The position numbers and the translations under genes are program-made. A stretch of 64,000 bases of DNA from Chryseobacterium piperi (lineage in GTDB: Bacteria > Bacteroidota > Bacteroidia > Flavobacteriales > Weeksellaceae), in contig NZ_CP023049.2 of the NCBI RefSeq assembly GCF_002285635.2, positions 1,736,001-1,800,000 of the forward strand, in the 5' to 3' direction. Within the stretch, counting starts at the first letter, position 1; the number at the start of each line of letters is the position of its first letter. Positions 1-9,364 of the stretch are shown piece after piece. Below the pieces are notes generated by a model that was not told the origin of the DNA, searched no databases, and saw only the letters and a program-made list of their open reading frames with translations.

Positions 1-1667
1 TTCTTTTCCAACACTTGATATTCATAATTGAACTCTACACTGACAACAGGAAATGGTACTGATTGTACAAAATATTGATTATTTGAGGTGTTATTCAACG
101 TAAAATATGCCACCTGTCCTGATGTACCGTTTACCTTGATAGGCAAAGGCATTTCATAAAAACTTACTGAAGGATGGCTTTGGGTTTGAGCAATTTTAAA
201 AGTAATGGTCTGATTCGAAGATTCCCGCCACCTGATATCATATGTGGGATATCCTTCCCCATAAACCCAGTTATTAAAGAATTCAGTGAAATCTTTCCCG
301 GTCGACTGTAGTAAAGAAGCATTTAAATCTGCTGTTTTCGCATAGCTGTAGGCTAAATTTGGTCTTGAGTGATACTCTTTAATGGCCTGATAAAAGGCAG
401 TATCACCTAAAATCCATTTAAGCATTCTGACAATATATCCTCCTTTGGCATAAGATAATCTTCCGCTGAAGATTGCTCCCTGATTCCCCAGATTGGCATC
501 AGCAACATAGGTACTTCCTCCCGGAGAGCTTGTAATATAATTTTTCTGATCCTGAAGATAGCTCATAAACTGAGCCTGGGTCATCAGTAATTTTTCATTG
601 GCCAGATGCTCTCCAAATGTCGCAAATCCTTCATTCAACCAGATATCGTTCCATGCGCCACAAGTTACCTTATCACCAAACCATTGATGAGCCAGTTCAT
701 GAGCAATAACCGATTTTCCCCAACTGCTCATCGAAGACATGGTCTGATGTTCCATACATACCCCTCCATATTGAAACTCCATATGGCCATACTTTTCATT
801 ACGGAAAGGATAAGCTCCAAAATAGGTTTCAAAAGTATTCATGATCTGTTTTGTCCATTCGATATTAGACATAACAGCCGTGTTATTTACTGTTGTTGGA
901 TATACATAATTCACAAAGGGAAAAGGCGGATTTCCCATCGTGTCATTCAGTTTAACAAAATTGGTAATCACAAGAGCTATCAGGTAAGCACTCGTAGGAT
1001 ACATCGTTCTCCAGAAAGTCAGCTTCTTATTGTTGGAAAGAAGAGTTTCTGACATCAGCTTTCCGTTGGCAGCTACACTATACTGGTTCGGTGTGGTAAT
1101 TTTAAAATCAAACCTATCGATTTTATCATTTAAACTTTGCTTTGTAGGAAACCAGTCTTGAGCTCCGTAAGGTTCACTTAGTGTGGAAAGAATAAACTCT
1201 CCGTTCTGAGATCCTGTAGAAAATGCATTATTATTTATTGCAGGTGGCCCCGAATATTGTATCGTTAAAGAATCAAGGACATTCGCTGCAATAGAAGCCG
1301 GAAAATCAATTTTCACTTCTTTCGTTGCCAATTGCTGAAAATTTAGATTAACTCCATGATACTTAACCTGAGAAACCGTTAGACTGTTAGCCAAATCAAA
1401 ATAGATACTGCTCATCGTCTGATTCGGCTTAAAATGCGAAGTTACTGAGCCGGAAATATTATACACCGCAGGATCTAAACTGACATCCATTCGCTGATAT
1501 TGTAAATCATAATTTAATGTATTAGGATTGATATTTGGAGCAGTCATCTTTTGCATAAAAGACTTCATCTCTTTTGCTATTAATCCTTTCATTTCAATAT
1601 TTTGATTTTGACTATGCAACGATCCAAATAAAACAGTGCATAAAATTAACGGATAGAGTTTTTTCAT
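1..1667 (-). CDS. M1 family zinc aminopeptidase (partial, C-terminus outside window)
   Basis: The frame is open to the window edge, so about 555 N-terminal residues are seen. It begins MKKLYPLILCTVLFGSLHSQ, a signal peptide, so the product is exported. The zinc site HELAHQWFGDK is followed 18 residues later by the second glutamate in NEGFA, the HExxH-(18)-E arrangement of gluzincins. Just upstream, GGVCMEHQ stands where M1 enzymes have GxMEN, the substrate-anchoring loop; MEHQ forms are usual in Bacteroidota members. The family removes N-terminal residues from peptides. A dacB terminator separates this gene from dacB, so it is probably transcribed alone. A C-terminal sorting domain, if present, would lie beyond base 1. 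M1 membership is clear; the substrate is not known. Confidence 0.93.
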   Translation of the reverse strand, partial: MKKLYPLILCTVLFGSLHSQNQNIEMKGLIAKEMKSFMQKMTAPNINPNTLNYDLQYQRMDVSLDPAVYNISGSVTSHFKPNQTMSSIYFDLANSLTVSQVKYHGVNLNFQQLATKEVKIDFPASIAANVLDSLTIQYSGPPAINNNAFSTGSQNGEFILSTLSEPYGAQDWFPTKQSLNDKIDRFDFKITTPNQYSVAANGKLMSETLLSNNKKLTFWRTMYPTSAYLIALVITNFVKLNDTMGNPPFPFVNYVYPTTVNNTAVMSNIEWTKQIMNTFETYFGAYPFRNEKYGHMEFQYGGVCMEHQTMSSMSSWGKSVIAHELAHQWFGDKVTCGAWNDIWLNEGFATFGEHLANEKLLMTQAQFMSYLQDQKNYITSSPGGSTYVADANLGNQGAIFSGRLSYAKGGYIVRMLKWILGDTAFYQAIKEYHSRPNLAYSYAKTADLNASLLQSTGKDFTEFFNNWVYGEGYPTYDIRWRESSNQTITFKIAQTQSHPSVSFYEMPLPIKVNGTSGQVAYFTLNNTSNNQYFVQSVPFPVVSVEFNYEYQVLEK

Positions 1668-1695
1668 TTTAAATTTTATAATACGCTCAAAGATA

Positions 1696-1730
1696 AAAAA
1701 ACCTTCTAATCATTGATTAAAAGGTTTTCA
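1696..1730 (-). terminator. Terminator of dacB
   Basis: Arms AAAACCTT (1698-1705) and AAGGTTTT (1721-1728) enclose a second small stem TAATC/GATTA. Read on the minus strand it is followed by a run of T. It lies just after the dacB stop and before the aminopeptidase start. Confidence 0.7.
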
Positions 1731-1749
1731 CATATTGAATTAATATCTT

Positions 1750-3222
1750 TTAAAGATCCAGAGCCGGCTCAAGAAGTTTTTCCATTCTTTTCTTCACCAT
1801 ATCTACAGATCCTGCGTAATTGTTTACCATTAAAGAGAAAACCAATGTTTTTCCCGAATTGGTTTTCATATAACCTGCTAATGTTTTTACTTTATTTAAA
1901 GTACCCGTTTTAGCAAATATCTGCCCGTTTCCAGTTCCAAGGAACATTCTTTTCAAAGTTCCCGATTGTCCGCCAACAGGTAATGAAGTTAAATAAGTTT
2001 TATAATACTTTTCTTCCATTAAAGAAGTTAAAAACTTAGCCTGAGAAATCGGAGTCACCGAATTGCTTCTTGAAAGGCCACTTCCGTCCATATAGCTTAG
2101 ACCATTGATATCAAAAGCATTTTCTCTTAAGTGACTTGTCACTACTATCCTGCCTGATTCCGAAGTCTGGTCTCCCAGTTTCTGGAATCCTACTGTTTTC
2201 AATAAGGCTTCAGCCAGAGAATTATCACTGTGCTGGTTGGTGTAATAAATAATATCACCTAATGTCGGAGATTTATAAGAAGAGATCATTTTTCTGCTCT
2301 CCGGTGTCGGGTCTGTCATTTTAGGACTTACTTTACCTGTAACACCAATTCCGTTTTTTACCATTGTTGCTCTTAAAGTATTGGCAAGATACGCAGGTGC
2401 ATCCGGAAGCTTAGTGGTCAGAAATCCTTCACCATCATACTTTTCAGCATACACCATTTGATTGGCGTAAGGAGAAACATAAAAATATTTTTTCTCATTT
2501 GAAAAACTACTTGCTTTCTTTACGATAAGCTTTTCATTAGCAGGATTGATCTCACGTGTGGTTCCAACCGGCAAATAATAATTATTGTTTTCTAGCCACA
2601 CAACATTTTCCGGAAGTCTTGAAATATTACCTTTGAAAAGCGCTGTCTGAATAATAATATCACCATTTACCTTTTTGATTCCCTCATGTGAAATTCCGCT
2701 CATGAAGTCTGAAATGATTTCTCTATAGGATAAAGCCCCTCCTTTATTGGTTCCAAGAGACGGATCTCCACTTCCTATAACATAAAGATTACCATTTAAA
2801 ACTCCATTTTCATCAATACTTCCTGAATATTCCAGCTGAGTCATCCAACGATAATTTTCCCCTAACAGGTTTAATGCTGTTTCTGTGGTTAATAATTTCG
2901 TGGTAGAAGCCGGAACCAAAGGCGTATTTTCGTTATACGAAGAAATAATTTTCTTTGTTTTCGGGTCGTACACTACAAATCCCCAGGTTGCATTTTTAAG
3001 CACGGGATCTGACACCATTGTGTTTACATTAATATCTACGAGCTCTTTGGCAGACAGAACGGTTCTCTCCACAACCGAAGTTACTGGAGCAGGTAAGTTT
3101 AAATTGGTTCTTTGATTGTCGTAAGCCTGAGAATAGAGAACGGTAGAAACGGTAGATTGAGCAAGGAAAAACCCAGAAGCCAATACCGCTGCACTTGAAA
3201 TATATTTTCTGAAATTTACCAT
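1750..3222 (-). CDS. dacB: D-alanyl-D-alanine carboxypeptidase/endopeptidase, PBP4 type (peptidase S13)
   Basis: The 490-residue exported protein carries the three penicillin-binding motifs in order: S106-T-T-K (SxxK, with the acylated serine), S-D-N near residue 330 (SxN) and K-T-G near residue 438. The spacing between SxxK and SxN is long, as expected for S13/PBP4 enzymes, which carry inserted domains there. An N-terminal hydrophobic segment (residues 8-30) directs export to the periplasm. The family trims the terminal D-Ala of peptidoglycan stem peptides or cuts cross-links. The length matches PBP4 proteins. It is a single gene with its own terminator; priA lies 161 bases upstream on the same strand. 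Confidence 0.93.
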   Translation of the reverse strand: MVNFRKYISSAAVLASGFFLAQSTVSTVLYSQAYDNQRTNLNLPAPVTSVVERTVLSAKELVDINVNTMVSDPVLKNATWGFVVYDPKTKKIISSYNENTPLVPASTTKLLTTETALNLLGENYRWMTQLEYSGSIDENGVLNGNLYVIGSGDPSLGTNKGGALSYREIISDFMSGISHEGIKKVNGDIIIQTALFKGNISRLPENVVWLENNNYYLPVGTTREINPANEKLIVKKASSFSNEKKYFYVSPYANQMVYAEKYDGEGFLTTKLPDAPAYLANTLRATMVKNGIGVTGKVSPKMTDPTPESRKMISSYKSPTLGDIIYYTNQHSDNSLAEALLKTVGFQKLGDQTSESGRIVVTSHLRENAFDINGLSYMDGSGLSRSNSVTPISQAKFLTSLMEEKYYKTYLTSLPVGGQSGTLKRMFLGTGNGQIFAKTGTLNKVKTLAGYMKTNSGKTLVFSLMVNNYAGSVDMVKKRMEKLLEPALDL

Positions 3223-3383
3223 CTATCTTAGTATTTGTTTTTATGTTTGTCTCATAAAAAACGATTGGTTACAATCATTCAATAAGAGCGCCAAACATTT
3301 AATCAACGACCAAAAGTAGAGATTATTGTTAGAAATCAGACTATTATAGTCTTATAAAAGGCTATAAATTTTGTTAAAAATTG

Positions 3384-5831
3384 TTAAAAATCGACAAAAA
3401 CGTCTTTTTTGATGCTCTGATAAGCAGTAATTTCATCAAAATCTTTCAAACTTAGCAAAACCATACTCTTATACTTTTCATAGTTTTTACCTCGTGGTAA
3501 TTTTAATAAAATCTGAAACTGATAGAGATTATTAATCCGGGCAATCTGAGACTTTTCAGGTCCCAGGACACACTCTTCAGGAAGGTACTTTCTCAATACA
3601 GATCCTAAAAACTGAGAAGCACGGTTAACCTTGTCTTCTTTCCTGTGTTTCAGCTCTATCATAATGAGCTTTGTGAAGGGTGGATAATGGAATTTCTGAC
3701 GTTCTTTCAGAAAATAATAATAGATTTTTGAGACCTGATTCATTTTAATCAACTGGAAGACAGAATGATCTGGATTAAAAGTCTGAATTAAAATCTTTCC
3801 TTTTCCGGATACCCTTCCTGCTCTTCCTGAAACCTGAGTGATCAATTGATATGCTCTTTCTTCAGCTCTGAAATCCTGAACATACAACAAGGAATCGGCC
3901 TTAGGAATGGCCACAAGCTCAATGTGATCAAAATCCAGCCCTTTGGAAATCATTTGAGTTCCTACAACAATATCGGTTTCACGGTCCTCTATCTTTTCAT
4001 ATAATTTTTCATAGGCAAATTTCTTTCGCATGGAATCCACATCCATTCTGTCTACCTCATTATCAGGAAACAGTTTCGACACTTCTTCGTGAATTTGTTC
4101 CACACCAACTCCCCTTTCATTAAGATTTTCAGAATGACATTTCGGACATGTTCTCGGTTTAGAAGCACGTTGGCCACAATAATGGCACTTCATTTCATTG
4201 GCAGATTTGTGATACGTCATCACCACATCACAATTGGAGCAGTAGTTGACATAACCGCAAGATTCACATTCCAGAACATTGGCATAGCCACGCCGGTTAT
4301 GAAGAATGATCGCCTGATTTCTTTCTTCAAGCGTCCTTTTAATCTCATCGAGAAGCTGCAAAGAGAAGTTTCCTGAAACTTTTTTAGAATCCTGGGCTTC
4401 CTTAAAATTGATCAGTTCATATTCCGGCAGCTGCACATTTCCAAATCTTTCATTCAGAAAAATATATTTCATTTTTTCTTTACGGGCCAGATAGTAGCTC
4501 TCAACCGAAGGTGTCGCAGAACCCAAAATAACCCGGGCATCATAAAAACTGCCAAATACTAATGCTGAATCTTTTGCATTAAAATAAGGAGATACTTCTC
4601 TTGCTTTATAAGCAGAATCATGTTCTTCATCTACAATAACCAATCCTAAATTCTGATAAGGTAAAAACAAAGCATTTCTTGTTCCTACAAGAATCTGGAT
4701 ATCATTATTTTTAATTCTTCTCCAAACTTCCACCTTTTCAAAATCAGTTAGTTTTTGATGGTAGAACCCTAGTTTTCTGCCGTATTTTTTTTCTAATCGC
4801 TGTGTAATCTGCTTGGTTAAAGAAATCTCAGGAAGTAAAAAAAGTACATTTTTACCTTCATTCACACATTCTTCGATTTTCTCTAAATAGATATGGGTCT
4901 TTCCTGACGAAGTAATCCCGTGAAGCAAGACATTTTTCTTTTCATCAAAAGCTTCATCAATATCTATTTTCGCTTTTTTCTGAGATTCGGAAAGTTCTTC
5001 TATTTCTTCAATTTCACCTTCATAACTTTCCAGACGGTCTTTTTGAAGATAATATTCTTCAACAAAATTTTTGTCAGCCAGCGGCTTGAAATGAGAATGT
5101 CCAAAAGTCCCGTCTTCAAAAAGATCTGATTTTTTTATAAAAGCATCAGGGTTTTCTGTCTGCTTAGATAGTATAAGGAGAAAAAGATCTTTTTGTTTAG
5201 GTGCTTTATTAAGCTTTGCCAGAATTGCCGTAAGGCTTTCATTATCTAAAAGACTGTTATTAATCTTGACATAAGCCACTTCTTTAGCTTTGTACTTTTC
5301 TCCAATCTTTTCGTCAATTTCAATATATTGAAGATCAATCAGCGAATTGATGGTTTTAATAATATCCTTTTTAGGAATAAATGCTTCAAGGTCCGTAAGG
5401 TTAATTAGCTGCCTTACTTCCAGCGCCTGAATAAGATACATCTCATTGACATCCAGATTTTCAAAATCCACCGTTACATTTGGTTTCAGCTTCAAATAAG
5501 TTTCACTTTCCAGTTTTAAAGAGGAAGGAAATGCAAAACGATAAATCTCCCCCAGATTGCATAAATAATACCCGGAAAGCCAGTTCCAGAAATTGATTTG
5601 TTCCTGTGGCAGAATCGGGAGCTCATCCAGAATGCTGATCACTTCCCTTGGGACAAAATTTTCAGGTTCAATGTCATGAATTTCAAAAACAATTCCCGTA
5701 TAAATCTTTTTTCCACGAAATGGAACCAGAACCCTCATTCCTGTCCGGATAACCGGCATAAGTTCATCGGGCACTTTATACGTAAAAGAACCTTTTAAAT
5801 TTAAGGGTAAAACAATTTGGACGTATCGCAA
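3384..5831 (-). CDS. priA: Primosomal protein N', replication-restart helicase PriA
   Basis: The 815-residue protein has an N-terminal DNA-binding region beginning MRYVQIVLPLNLKGSFTYKV, a Walker A motif GITSSGKTH near residue 306, a DEEH box near residue 400 and SATPS motif III. A zinc-binding insert of paired cysteines (CESCGYVNYCSNC, then CHYCG and CPKCH) lies around residues 519-575. Helicase motifs V and VI follow (GTQMISKGLDFD, QVSGRAGR). These are hallmarks of PriA, a 3'-5' superfamily 2 helicase that reloads the replisome at stalled forks. The length is slightly above that of E. coli PriA. The gene is divergent from the TSUP gene. Confidence 0.97.
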   Translation of the reverse strand: MRYVQIVLPLNLKGSFTYKVPDELMPVIRTGMRVLVPFRGKKIYTGIVFEIHDIEPENFVPREVISILDELPILPQEQINFWNWLSGYYLCNLGEIYRFAFPSSLKLESETYLKLKPNVTVDFENLDVNEMYLIQALEVRQLINLTDLEAFIPKKDIIKTINSLIDLQYIEIDEKIGEKYKAKEVAYVKINNSLLDNESLTAILAKLNKAPKQKDLFLLILSKQTENPDAFIKKSDLFEDGTFGHSHFKPLADKNFVEEYYLQKDRLESYEGEIEEIEELSESQKKAKIDIDEAFDEKKNVLLHGITSSGKTHIYLEKIEECVNEGKNVLFLLPEISLTKQITQRLEKKYGRKLGFYHQKLTDFEKVEVWRRIKNNDIQILVGTRNALFLPYQNLGLVIVDEEHDSAYKAREVSPYFNAKDSALVFGSFYDARVILGSATPSVESYYLARKEKMKYIFLNERFGNVQLPEYELINFKEAQDSKKVSGNFSLQLLDEIKRTLEERNQAIILHNRRGYANVLECESCGYVNYCSNCDVVMTYHKSANEMKCHYCGQRASKPRTCPKCHSENLNERGVGVEQIHEEVSKLFPDNEVDRMDVDSMRKKFAYEKLYEKIEDRETDIVVGTQMISKGLDFDHIELVAIPKADSLLYVQDFRAEERAYQLITQVSGRAGRVSGKGKILIQTFNPDHSVFQLIKMNQVSKIYYYFLKERQKFHYPPFTKLIMIELKHRKEDKVNRASQFLGSVLRKYLPEECVLGPEKSQIARINNLYQFQILLKLPRGKNYEKYKSMVLLSLKDFDEITAYQSIKKDVFVDF

Positions 5832-5935
5832 GAGAACTAATTAAAGTGTAAAATTAAATCTTTCTTTACAGAACTGCAATTTTTATTAACGATTGATTTT
5901 TTTCTGACTTATATTTGCTTTATAATTTCTTGTTC

Positions 5936-6685
5936 ATGGAAAATTATATCTTGTTATTTTTTATTGGACTATTAGCCGGGGCTATTAATGCCGCTGCAGG
6001 AGGAGGTTCATTTATTACTTTTCCAGCGCTCATTTATGCCGGAGTTCCTCCTATCCAGGCTAACGCATCAAGTACAGTTGCCTTATTTCCGGGAAGTCTT
6101 GCCAGTGCCTGGAAATTCAGGGAATACATTCGTCCGTTTCCCAATATTTCAATTACGACCATGATTATCCTGACTTTATTAGGCGGATGTGCGGGCGGAT
6201 TATTACTACTTTATACCCCATCTACCGGCTTTAAATTGGTGGTTCCATGGTTATTACTGATAGGCTCATTAGCATTCGCATTTGGCAAGCAGGCCGGTAA
6301 CTGGCTTAGAAAAAAGATTAATATCGGTTCGGGGCTGGTATTAGGAGCCCAGTTTGTTCTAGGAATATATGGTGGTTATTTTGGTGGAGCTGTTGGTATT
6401 ATGATGATGGCCGTATGGGCATTATTCGGATTGTCGGACATTAAAGTGATCAATGCCAATAAAACACTTTTTACCGGGATCGCTAATGCGGTTGCCGTAA
6501 TCTTATTTATTGCAGCAGGAAAAGTCTATTGGCCGGAAACCTGTACCATGATGGTAGCAACCATTTTAGGAGGTTATTATGGTGCACATTTCACCAAGAA
6601 GCTCAACCCGGTGAAATTACGTATGGGAATCGTCATTTTTAATTTTGTTATCACTACCGTATTCTTTATCAAAACTTATTTTTAA
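5936..6685 (+). CDS. Sulfite exporter TauE/SafE (TSUP) family membrane protein
   Basis: This integral membrane protein of about 249 residues has roughly eight hydrophobic segments. The family pattern is plain: an N-terminal GLLAGAINAAAGGGSFITFPAL and a related GGYFGGAVGIMMMAVWALFG in the second half, an internal duplication typical of TSUP (DUF81) proteins. I place the start at ATG 5936; a longer frame opens at TTG 5915, but that codon lies inside a promoter-like TATATTTG (5910-5917). TSUP proteins move sulfite, sulfonates or other organic anions. The substrate here cannot be told from sequence. It shares a divergent intergenic region with priA. Confidence 0.85.
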   Translation: MENYILLFFIGLLAGAINAAAGGGSFITFPALIYAGVPPIQANASSTVALFPGSLASAWKFREYIRPFPNISITTMIILTLLGGCAGGLLLLYTPSTGFKLVVPWLLLIGSLAFAFGKQAGNWLRKKINIGSGLVLGAQFVLGIYGGYFGGAVGIMMMAVWALFGLSDIKVINANKTLFTGIANAVAVILFIAAGKVYWPETCTMMVATILGGYYGAHFTKKLNPVKLRMGIVIFNFVITTVFFIKTYF

Positions 6686-6720
6686 TCCATTACGGCATCC
6701 CCATTCCTACAGAAAGTCTA

Positions 6721-7629
6721 CTAAAAAATAAGCTCCGTAATCTGATACCAGACGGCTGAAGTCAAAAACCCAACCAGAATACTGAAACCTATCGTTAAAT
6801 TGGTAAGCTTGGTGTTCAGACGAAACTGTTCTGCAATGATACTAGAAGTGACCAGCGTCGGCATTGCAGCCTCAAAAATGGTAATCTTTGCAACATCTCC
6901 TTTTATTCCTACCAAAAGTGCCAATCCTAAAACCAAAGCCGGTGCTAATATCAGCTTATAAAGCATGGATACGGACATCTGCGGAATCAGTTTTTTCCAG
7001 CCATTGAATTTCAGTTGTAATCCAACAGAAAATAAAGCGAGCGGACTTACCGTTGCTGCCAGCTTATCAAATAAAGGTTCTGCAACGGTAAAATCAATAA
7101 ATTGAGAAAGCACCAATGCACTGATACATCCTACTAACGGTGGAAATGTGATCAGTCTTTTTAAAATAAAGTGGGCGCTTACTTTCCCTGATCTGCTCCC
7201 TCCTTTTACTGCTGCAATAATTCCCAAAGTCGAAAGACTGAAAAACATGGTCTGATCACATATAATAGCAATACTTAAAAGACTTTCTCCATAAAAAGCA
7301 CTGATTAAAGGAAAGCCGATAAAGGAAGTATTACTATAGCCGCTAATCAGCTCCATAGTACTTTGCGAGCGCCTTGAATACCCTTTTTTCTTACTGTACA
7401 ACGACATAAATATAAAGCTGAAAACAGCGATAAGAAAAGTAGCAACAATCGGAAAAAGCATTTCCATTGTCCATTGAACTTTCGGCAGGTACTTAAAAGA
7501 TACCGCAGGCAGAGCCAGATAAAGAATCCAGGTATTGATGCCTTTATGGGCATCGGGGTGGATGGATTTTGTTGCTTTGAATACCATTCCCGCCAGGATA
7601 CATATCCCTATCAAAACAAAATTCACCAT
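6721..7629 (-). CDS. AEC family transporter (auxin efflux carrier-like permease)
   Basis: The 302-residue hydrophobic protein has about ten membrane segments in two related halves. It matches the AEC family in the N-terminal helix with GMVFKA, SGYSNTSFIGFPLISAFYG (the conserved N-x-x-FxG-P region in the first half), FSVGLQL and PTLVTSSIIAEQF near the C-terminus. Bacterial members export organic acids or other small anions, but most are uncharacterised. It converges on the TSUP gene with 35 bases between the stops. A promoter-like TAAATTTG lies just upstream on the minus strand. Confidence 0.85.
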   Translation of the reverse strand: MVNFVLIGICILAGMVFKATKSIHPDAHKGINTWILYLALPAVSFKYLPKVQWTMEMLFPIVATFLIAVFSFIFMSLYSKKKGYSRRSQSTMELISGYSNTSFIGFPLISAFYGESLLSIAIICDQTMFFSLSTLGIIAAVKGGSRSGKVSAHFILKRLITFPPLVGCISALVLSQFIDFTVAEPLFDKLAATVSPLALFSVGLQLKFNGWKKLIPQMSVSMLYKLILAPALVLGLALLVGIKGDVAKITIFEAAMPTLVTSSIIAEQFRLNTKLTNLTIGFSILVGFLTSAVWYQITELIF

Positions 7630-7649
7630 AATTGTATCAAAATATAATG

Positions 7650-7657
7650 CAAATTTA
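7650..7657 (-). promoter_or_regulatory. Probable -7 box for the AEC transporter
   Basis: TAAATTTG on the minus strand matches the Bacteroidota -7 consensus TAnnTTTG and lies 20 bases upstream of the start. No good -33 TTG is visible at the usual spacing. Confidence 0.4.
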
Positions 7658-8092
7658 AGCTTGATTTTTTACTAAGTAATGAAAATTTTTATTTTTTTGA
7701 AACAGAACTGGAATTTAATGTAAAAAATATGGAAAGGAGTTTCCTCAAAATCTCATAGATCATGCAGATTGAGCAGATTTATTTAATTGTCTTAATGTAA
7801 TAATTAATGCGATTACCTTGCTGAGTGGAACGCCTTTGCGTCTTAAAAACGTATTGGTTTTAAAACTCTTTGCGTCTTTGCGATTAACTACTTCAATATT
7901 TTTTTTAACGCAAAGATGAATAATAATGCTATAAATTTAGGGTTAGCAAAAAAATAGCCTCACTGATGAAGCTAGCAATATAAAGACAGAATCGCTGATT
8001 TGTCATTTCAGCAGCAGAAGAAATCTCTTAATGTTTTTTTTAGGTCTTAAGTGTTTTAAAAACTTTTATGGTTTAGTTTTTTACCACAGATT
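7658..8092. other. Gene-free intergenic stretch with degenerate flavobacterial repeats
   Basis: No convincing coding frame. It holds several copies of the TTTGCGTCTTTGCG-like intergenic motif (about 7839-7920, including CTTTGCGTCTTTGCGATT) and a reverse-orientation copy of the 35-base GAGATTTCT...GAAATGACA repeat at 7999-8033. The stretch ends at the insertion point of the first IS110 element. Confidence 0.6.
7999..8033 (-). repeat. 35-base GAGATTTCT/GAAATGACA intergenic repeat, intact copy
   Basis: On the minus strand it reads CATTAAGAGATTTCT, nine variable bases, then GAAATGACAAA. It has the same length and arms as the copy split by the second IS110 element (17708-17731 joined to 18923-18933), so it serves as an empty-site reference. 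Confidence 0.65.
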
Positions 8093-8149
8093 ACCTTTAG
8101 ATTTACACAATGAATTAGTATTAAATTAGATAATAATTATATTCTGAAG

Positions 8150-8300
8150 AACCAGAGAAAATAAAGTGAACTAAACAGATTTCCAGAACAGAACTATTCT
8201 GAGTATCAGACTTTATTTTCTCTTTTGAATATCTGCCATTTAGAATGTTAAGCATTAAGGCTTATTAAAGGTTTTAGCATTATTCAAAATGGTTCATTCA
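8150..8300 (+). ncRNA. Bridge RNA (seekRNA) of IS110 element 1
   Basis: Two stem-bounded loops precede the transposase. Loop one is closed by a perfect 13-bp stem (8154-8166 with 8211-8223). It carries ACAGATT (8175-8181), identical to the left flank 8086-8092, and TCTGAGTA (8198-8205), complementary to the right junction 9328-9335; between them is a CAGAA/TTCTG hairpin. Loop two carries TTAGAAT (8240-8246), identical to the element's right end 9322-9328, and TAAAGGT (8266-8272), complementary to the left junction 8093-8099; a TAAGC/GCTTA hairpin lies between. This is the order target-left, target-right, donor-left, donor-right known from IS110 bridge RNAs. Transcript ends are estimated. Confidence 0.85.
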
Positions 8301-8323
8301 GGATAAATCCTAAATCCAAAGTT

Positions 8324-9325
8324 ATGAAAAGTTATTTTATAGGAATTGATATTTCCAAAGATACCTTGGATGTTTGTATCATGAGTGATTCTGAAGAGAA
8401 AGACATTTTTTTTAAAGTTGAAAATACTCTATCAGGAATTGAAAGTATGATTTCAAGAAACATCCCAGAGAATGCTCAATTGTGGTATTGCTTTGAAAAT
8501 ACAGGAAATTATGGGCTGCTCCTTGCCAGGATATTGGAAAGCCAAGAAATAAGCTATTATCAGGTCCCGGCTCTCGAAATAAAATTAAGTCAGGGAATAC
8601 AAAGAGGAAAGAATGATCGAGTTGATGCCTGGAGGATTGCCAAGTATGCAAAAACATATTGCAAAGAACTTAAACCTTATCTCCTTCCCAGTAAAGAACT
8701 GCTTAAGATAAAAAATCTTCTTACCTACAGAAATCATTTGATAAAGGTAAGAACACAGTTCAAGAATGAGATAAAAGCTTTTTATCAGATCAATAAAATA
8801 GCTGATGTAAGTTTTGAAATTAATGATATTATGGGCCATATACAGCAACTGGATAAAAATATAGCATTAGTTGAAGAAAAAATAAAACAGGAAATCCATA
8901 ATCAACAACACCTCAACCGAAACTTTGAAAAAATAACCAAAGTGAAAGGGGTTGGATTCCTCACAGCAGCTTATATGATTGTATTAACGAATAATTTTAC
9001 AAGTTTTCAAAACCCAAGGAAATTCAACTGTTATGCAGGGATTGCTCCTTTTGAGCATACATCAGGAACAAGTGTTCAAGGCAAAACTAAAACAAGTAAA
9101 CTTAGAAATAAAAGAATTAAAACGATTCTTTTTAATGGTGCTAATTCTGCCGTAATTTATGATGAAGAATTAAAATCTTATTACCAAAGAAAAAAACAAC
9201 AGGGAAAAGCACATAATTCTATTATCAATGCTGTATGCTGTAAAATTGTATATAGAATATTTGCTGTCGTAAAAAGGGAAGAACCTTTTGTAAATTTAAC
9301 AAGATATAATTTGCATATGTCTTAG
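8324..9325 (+). CDS. IS110 family transposase (DEDD recombinase), element 1
   Basis: The 333-residue recombinase has an N-terminal RuvC-like domain with all four acidic residues: D9 (GIDIS), E58 (ENTGNYG), D98 and D101 (KNDRVDAWRIA). After a coiled linker of about residues 130-200 comes the Tnp (IS116/IS110/IS902) domain with VKGVGF, the CYAGIAPFEHTSGTSVQGK block and a serine around residue 248 at the place of the catalytic serine of IS621. The frame is intact and of full family length, so the protein is probably active. ATG 8324 follows the guide RNA by about 25 bases. The relation to the window's other IS110 protein is clear but distant. Confidence 0.95.
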   Translation: MKSYFIGIDISKDTLDVCIMSDSEEKDIFFKVENTLSGIESMISRNIPENAQLWYCFENTGNYGLLLARILESQEISYYQVPALEIKLSQGIQRGKNDRVDAWRIAKYAKTYCKELKPYLLPSKELLKIKNLLTYRNHLIKVRTQFKNEIKAFYQINKIADVSFEINDIMGHIQQLDKNIALVEEKIKQEIHNQQHLNRNFEKITKVKGVGFLTAAYMIVLTNNFTSFQNPRKFNCYAGIAPFEHTSGTSVQGKTKTSKLRNKRIKTILFNGANSAVIYDEELKSYYQRKKQQGKAHNSIINAVCCKIVYRIFAVVKREEPFVNLTRYNLHMS

Positions 9326-9364
9326 AATACTCAGATTTACAAAGATGCATTATTTTCAACTTTT

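Larger units (their letters stand above)
8093..9330 (+). mobile_element. IS110-family insertion sequence (element 1), complete, with definable ends
   Basis: The element carries one DEDD transposase and a structured leader. Its left end is CTTTAGATTT at 8095. Its right end is ATGTCTTAGAAT at 9317-9328, only three bases after the transposase stop. A core AC is found at both junctions (8093-8094 and 9329-9330). Joining the flanks ACCACAGATTAC and TCAGATTTAC rebuilds a continuous flavobacterial repeat-like sequence, which supports the ends. The second IS110 element in this window has the same left decamer and a nearly identical right end. As usual for IS110 there are no long inverted repeats. The target was an intergenic repeat, not a gene. 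Confidence 0.85.

Noticed and set aside
606..1052. Plus-strand 148-residue frame
   Set aside because: Lies opposite the M1 aminopeptidase, which has intact zinc motifs; the frame has no family features and no promoter.
5915..5935. TTG start for the TSUP gene
   Set aside because: The codon lies inside a TATATTTG promoter-like box; ATG 5936 begins a normal membrane protein.
7839..7920. Possible CRISPR-like array from repeated TTTGCGTCTTTGCG
   Set aside because: Only a few degenerate copies without even spacing or spacers, and no cas genes in the window.
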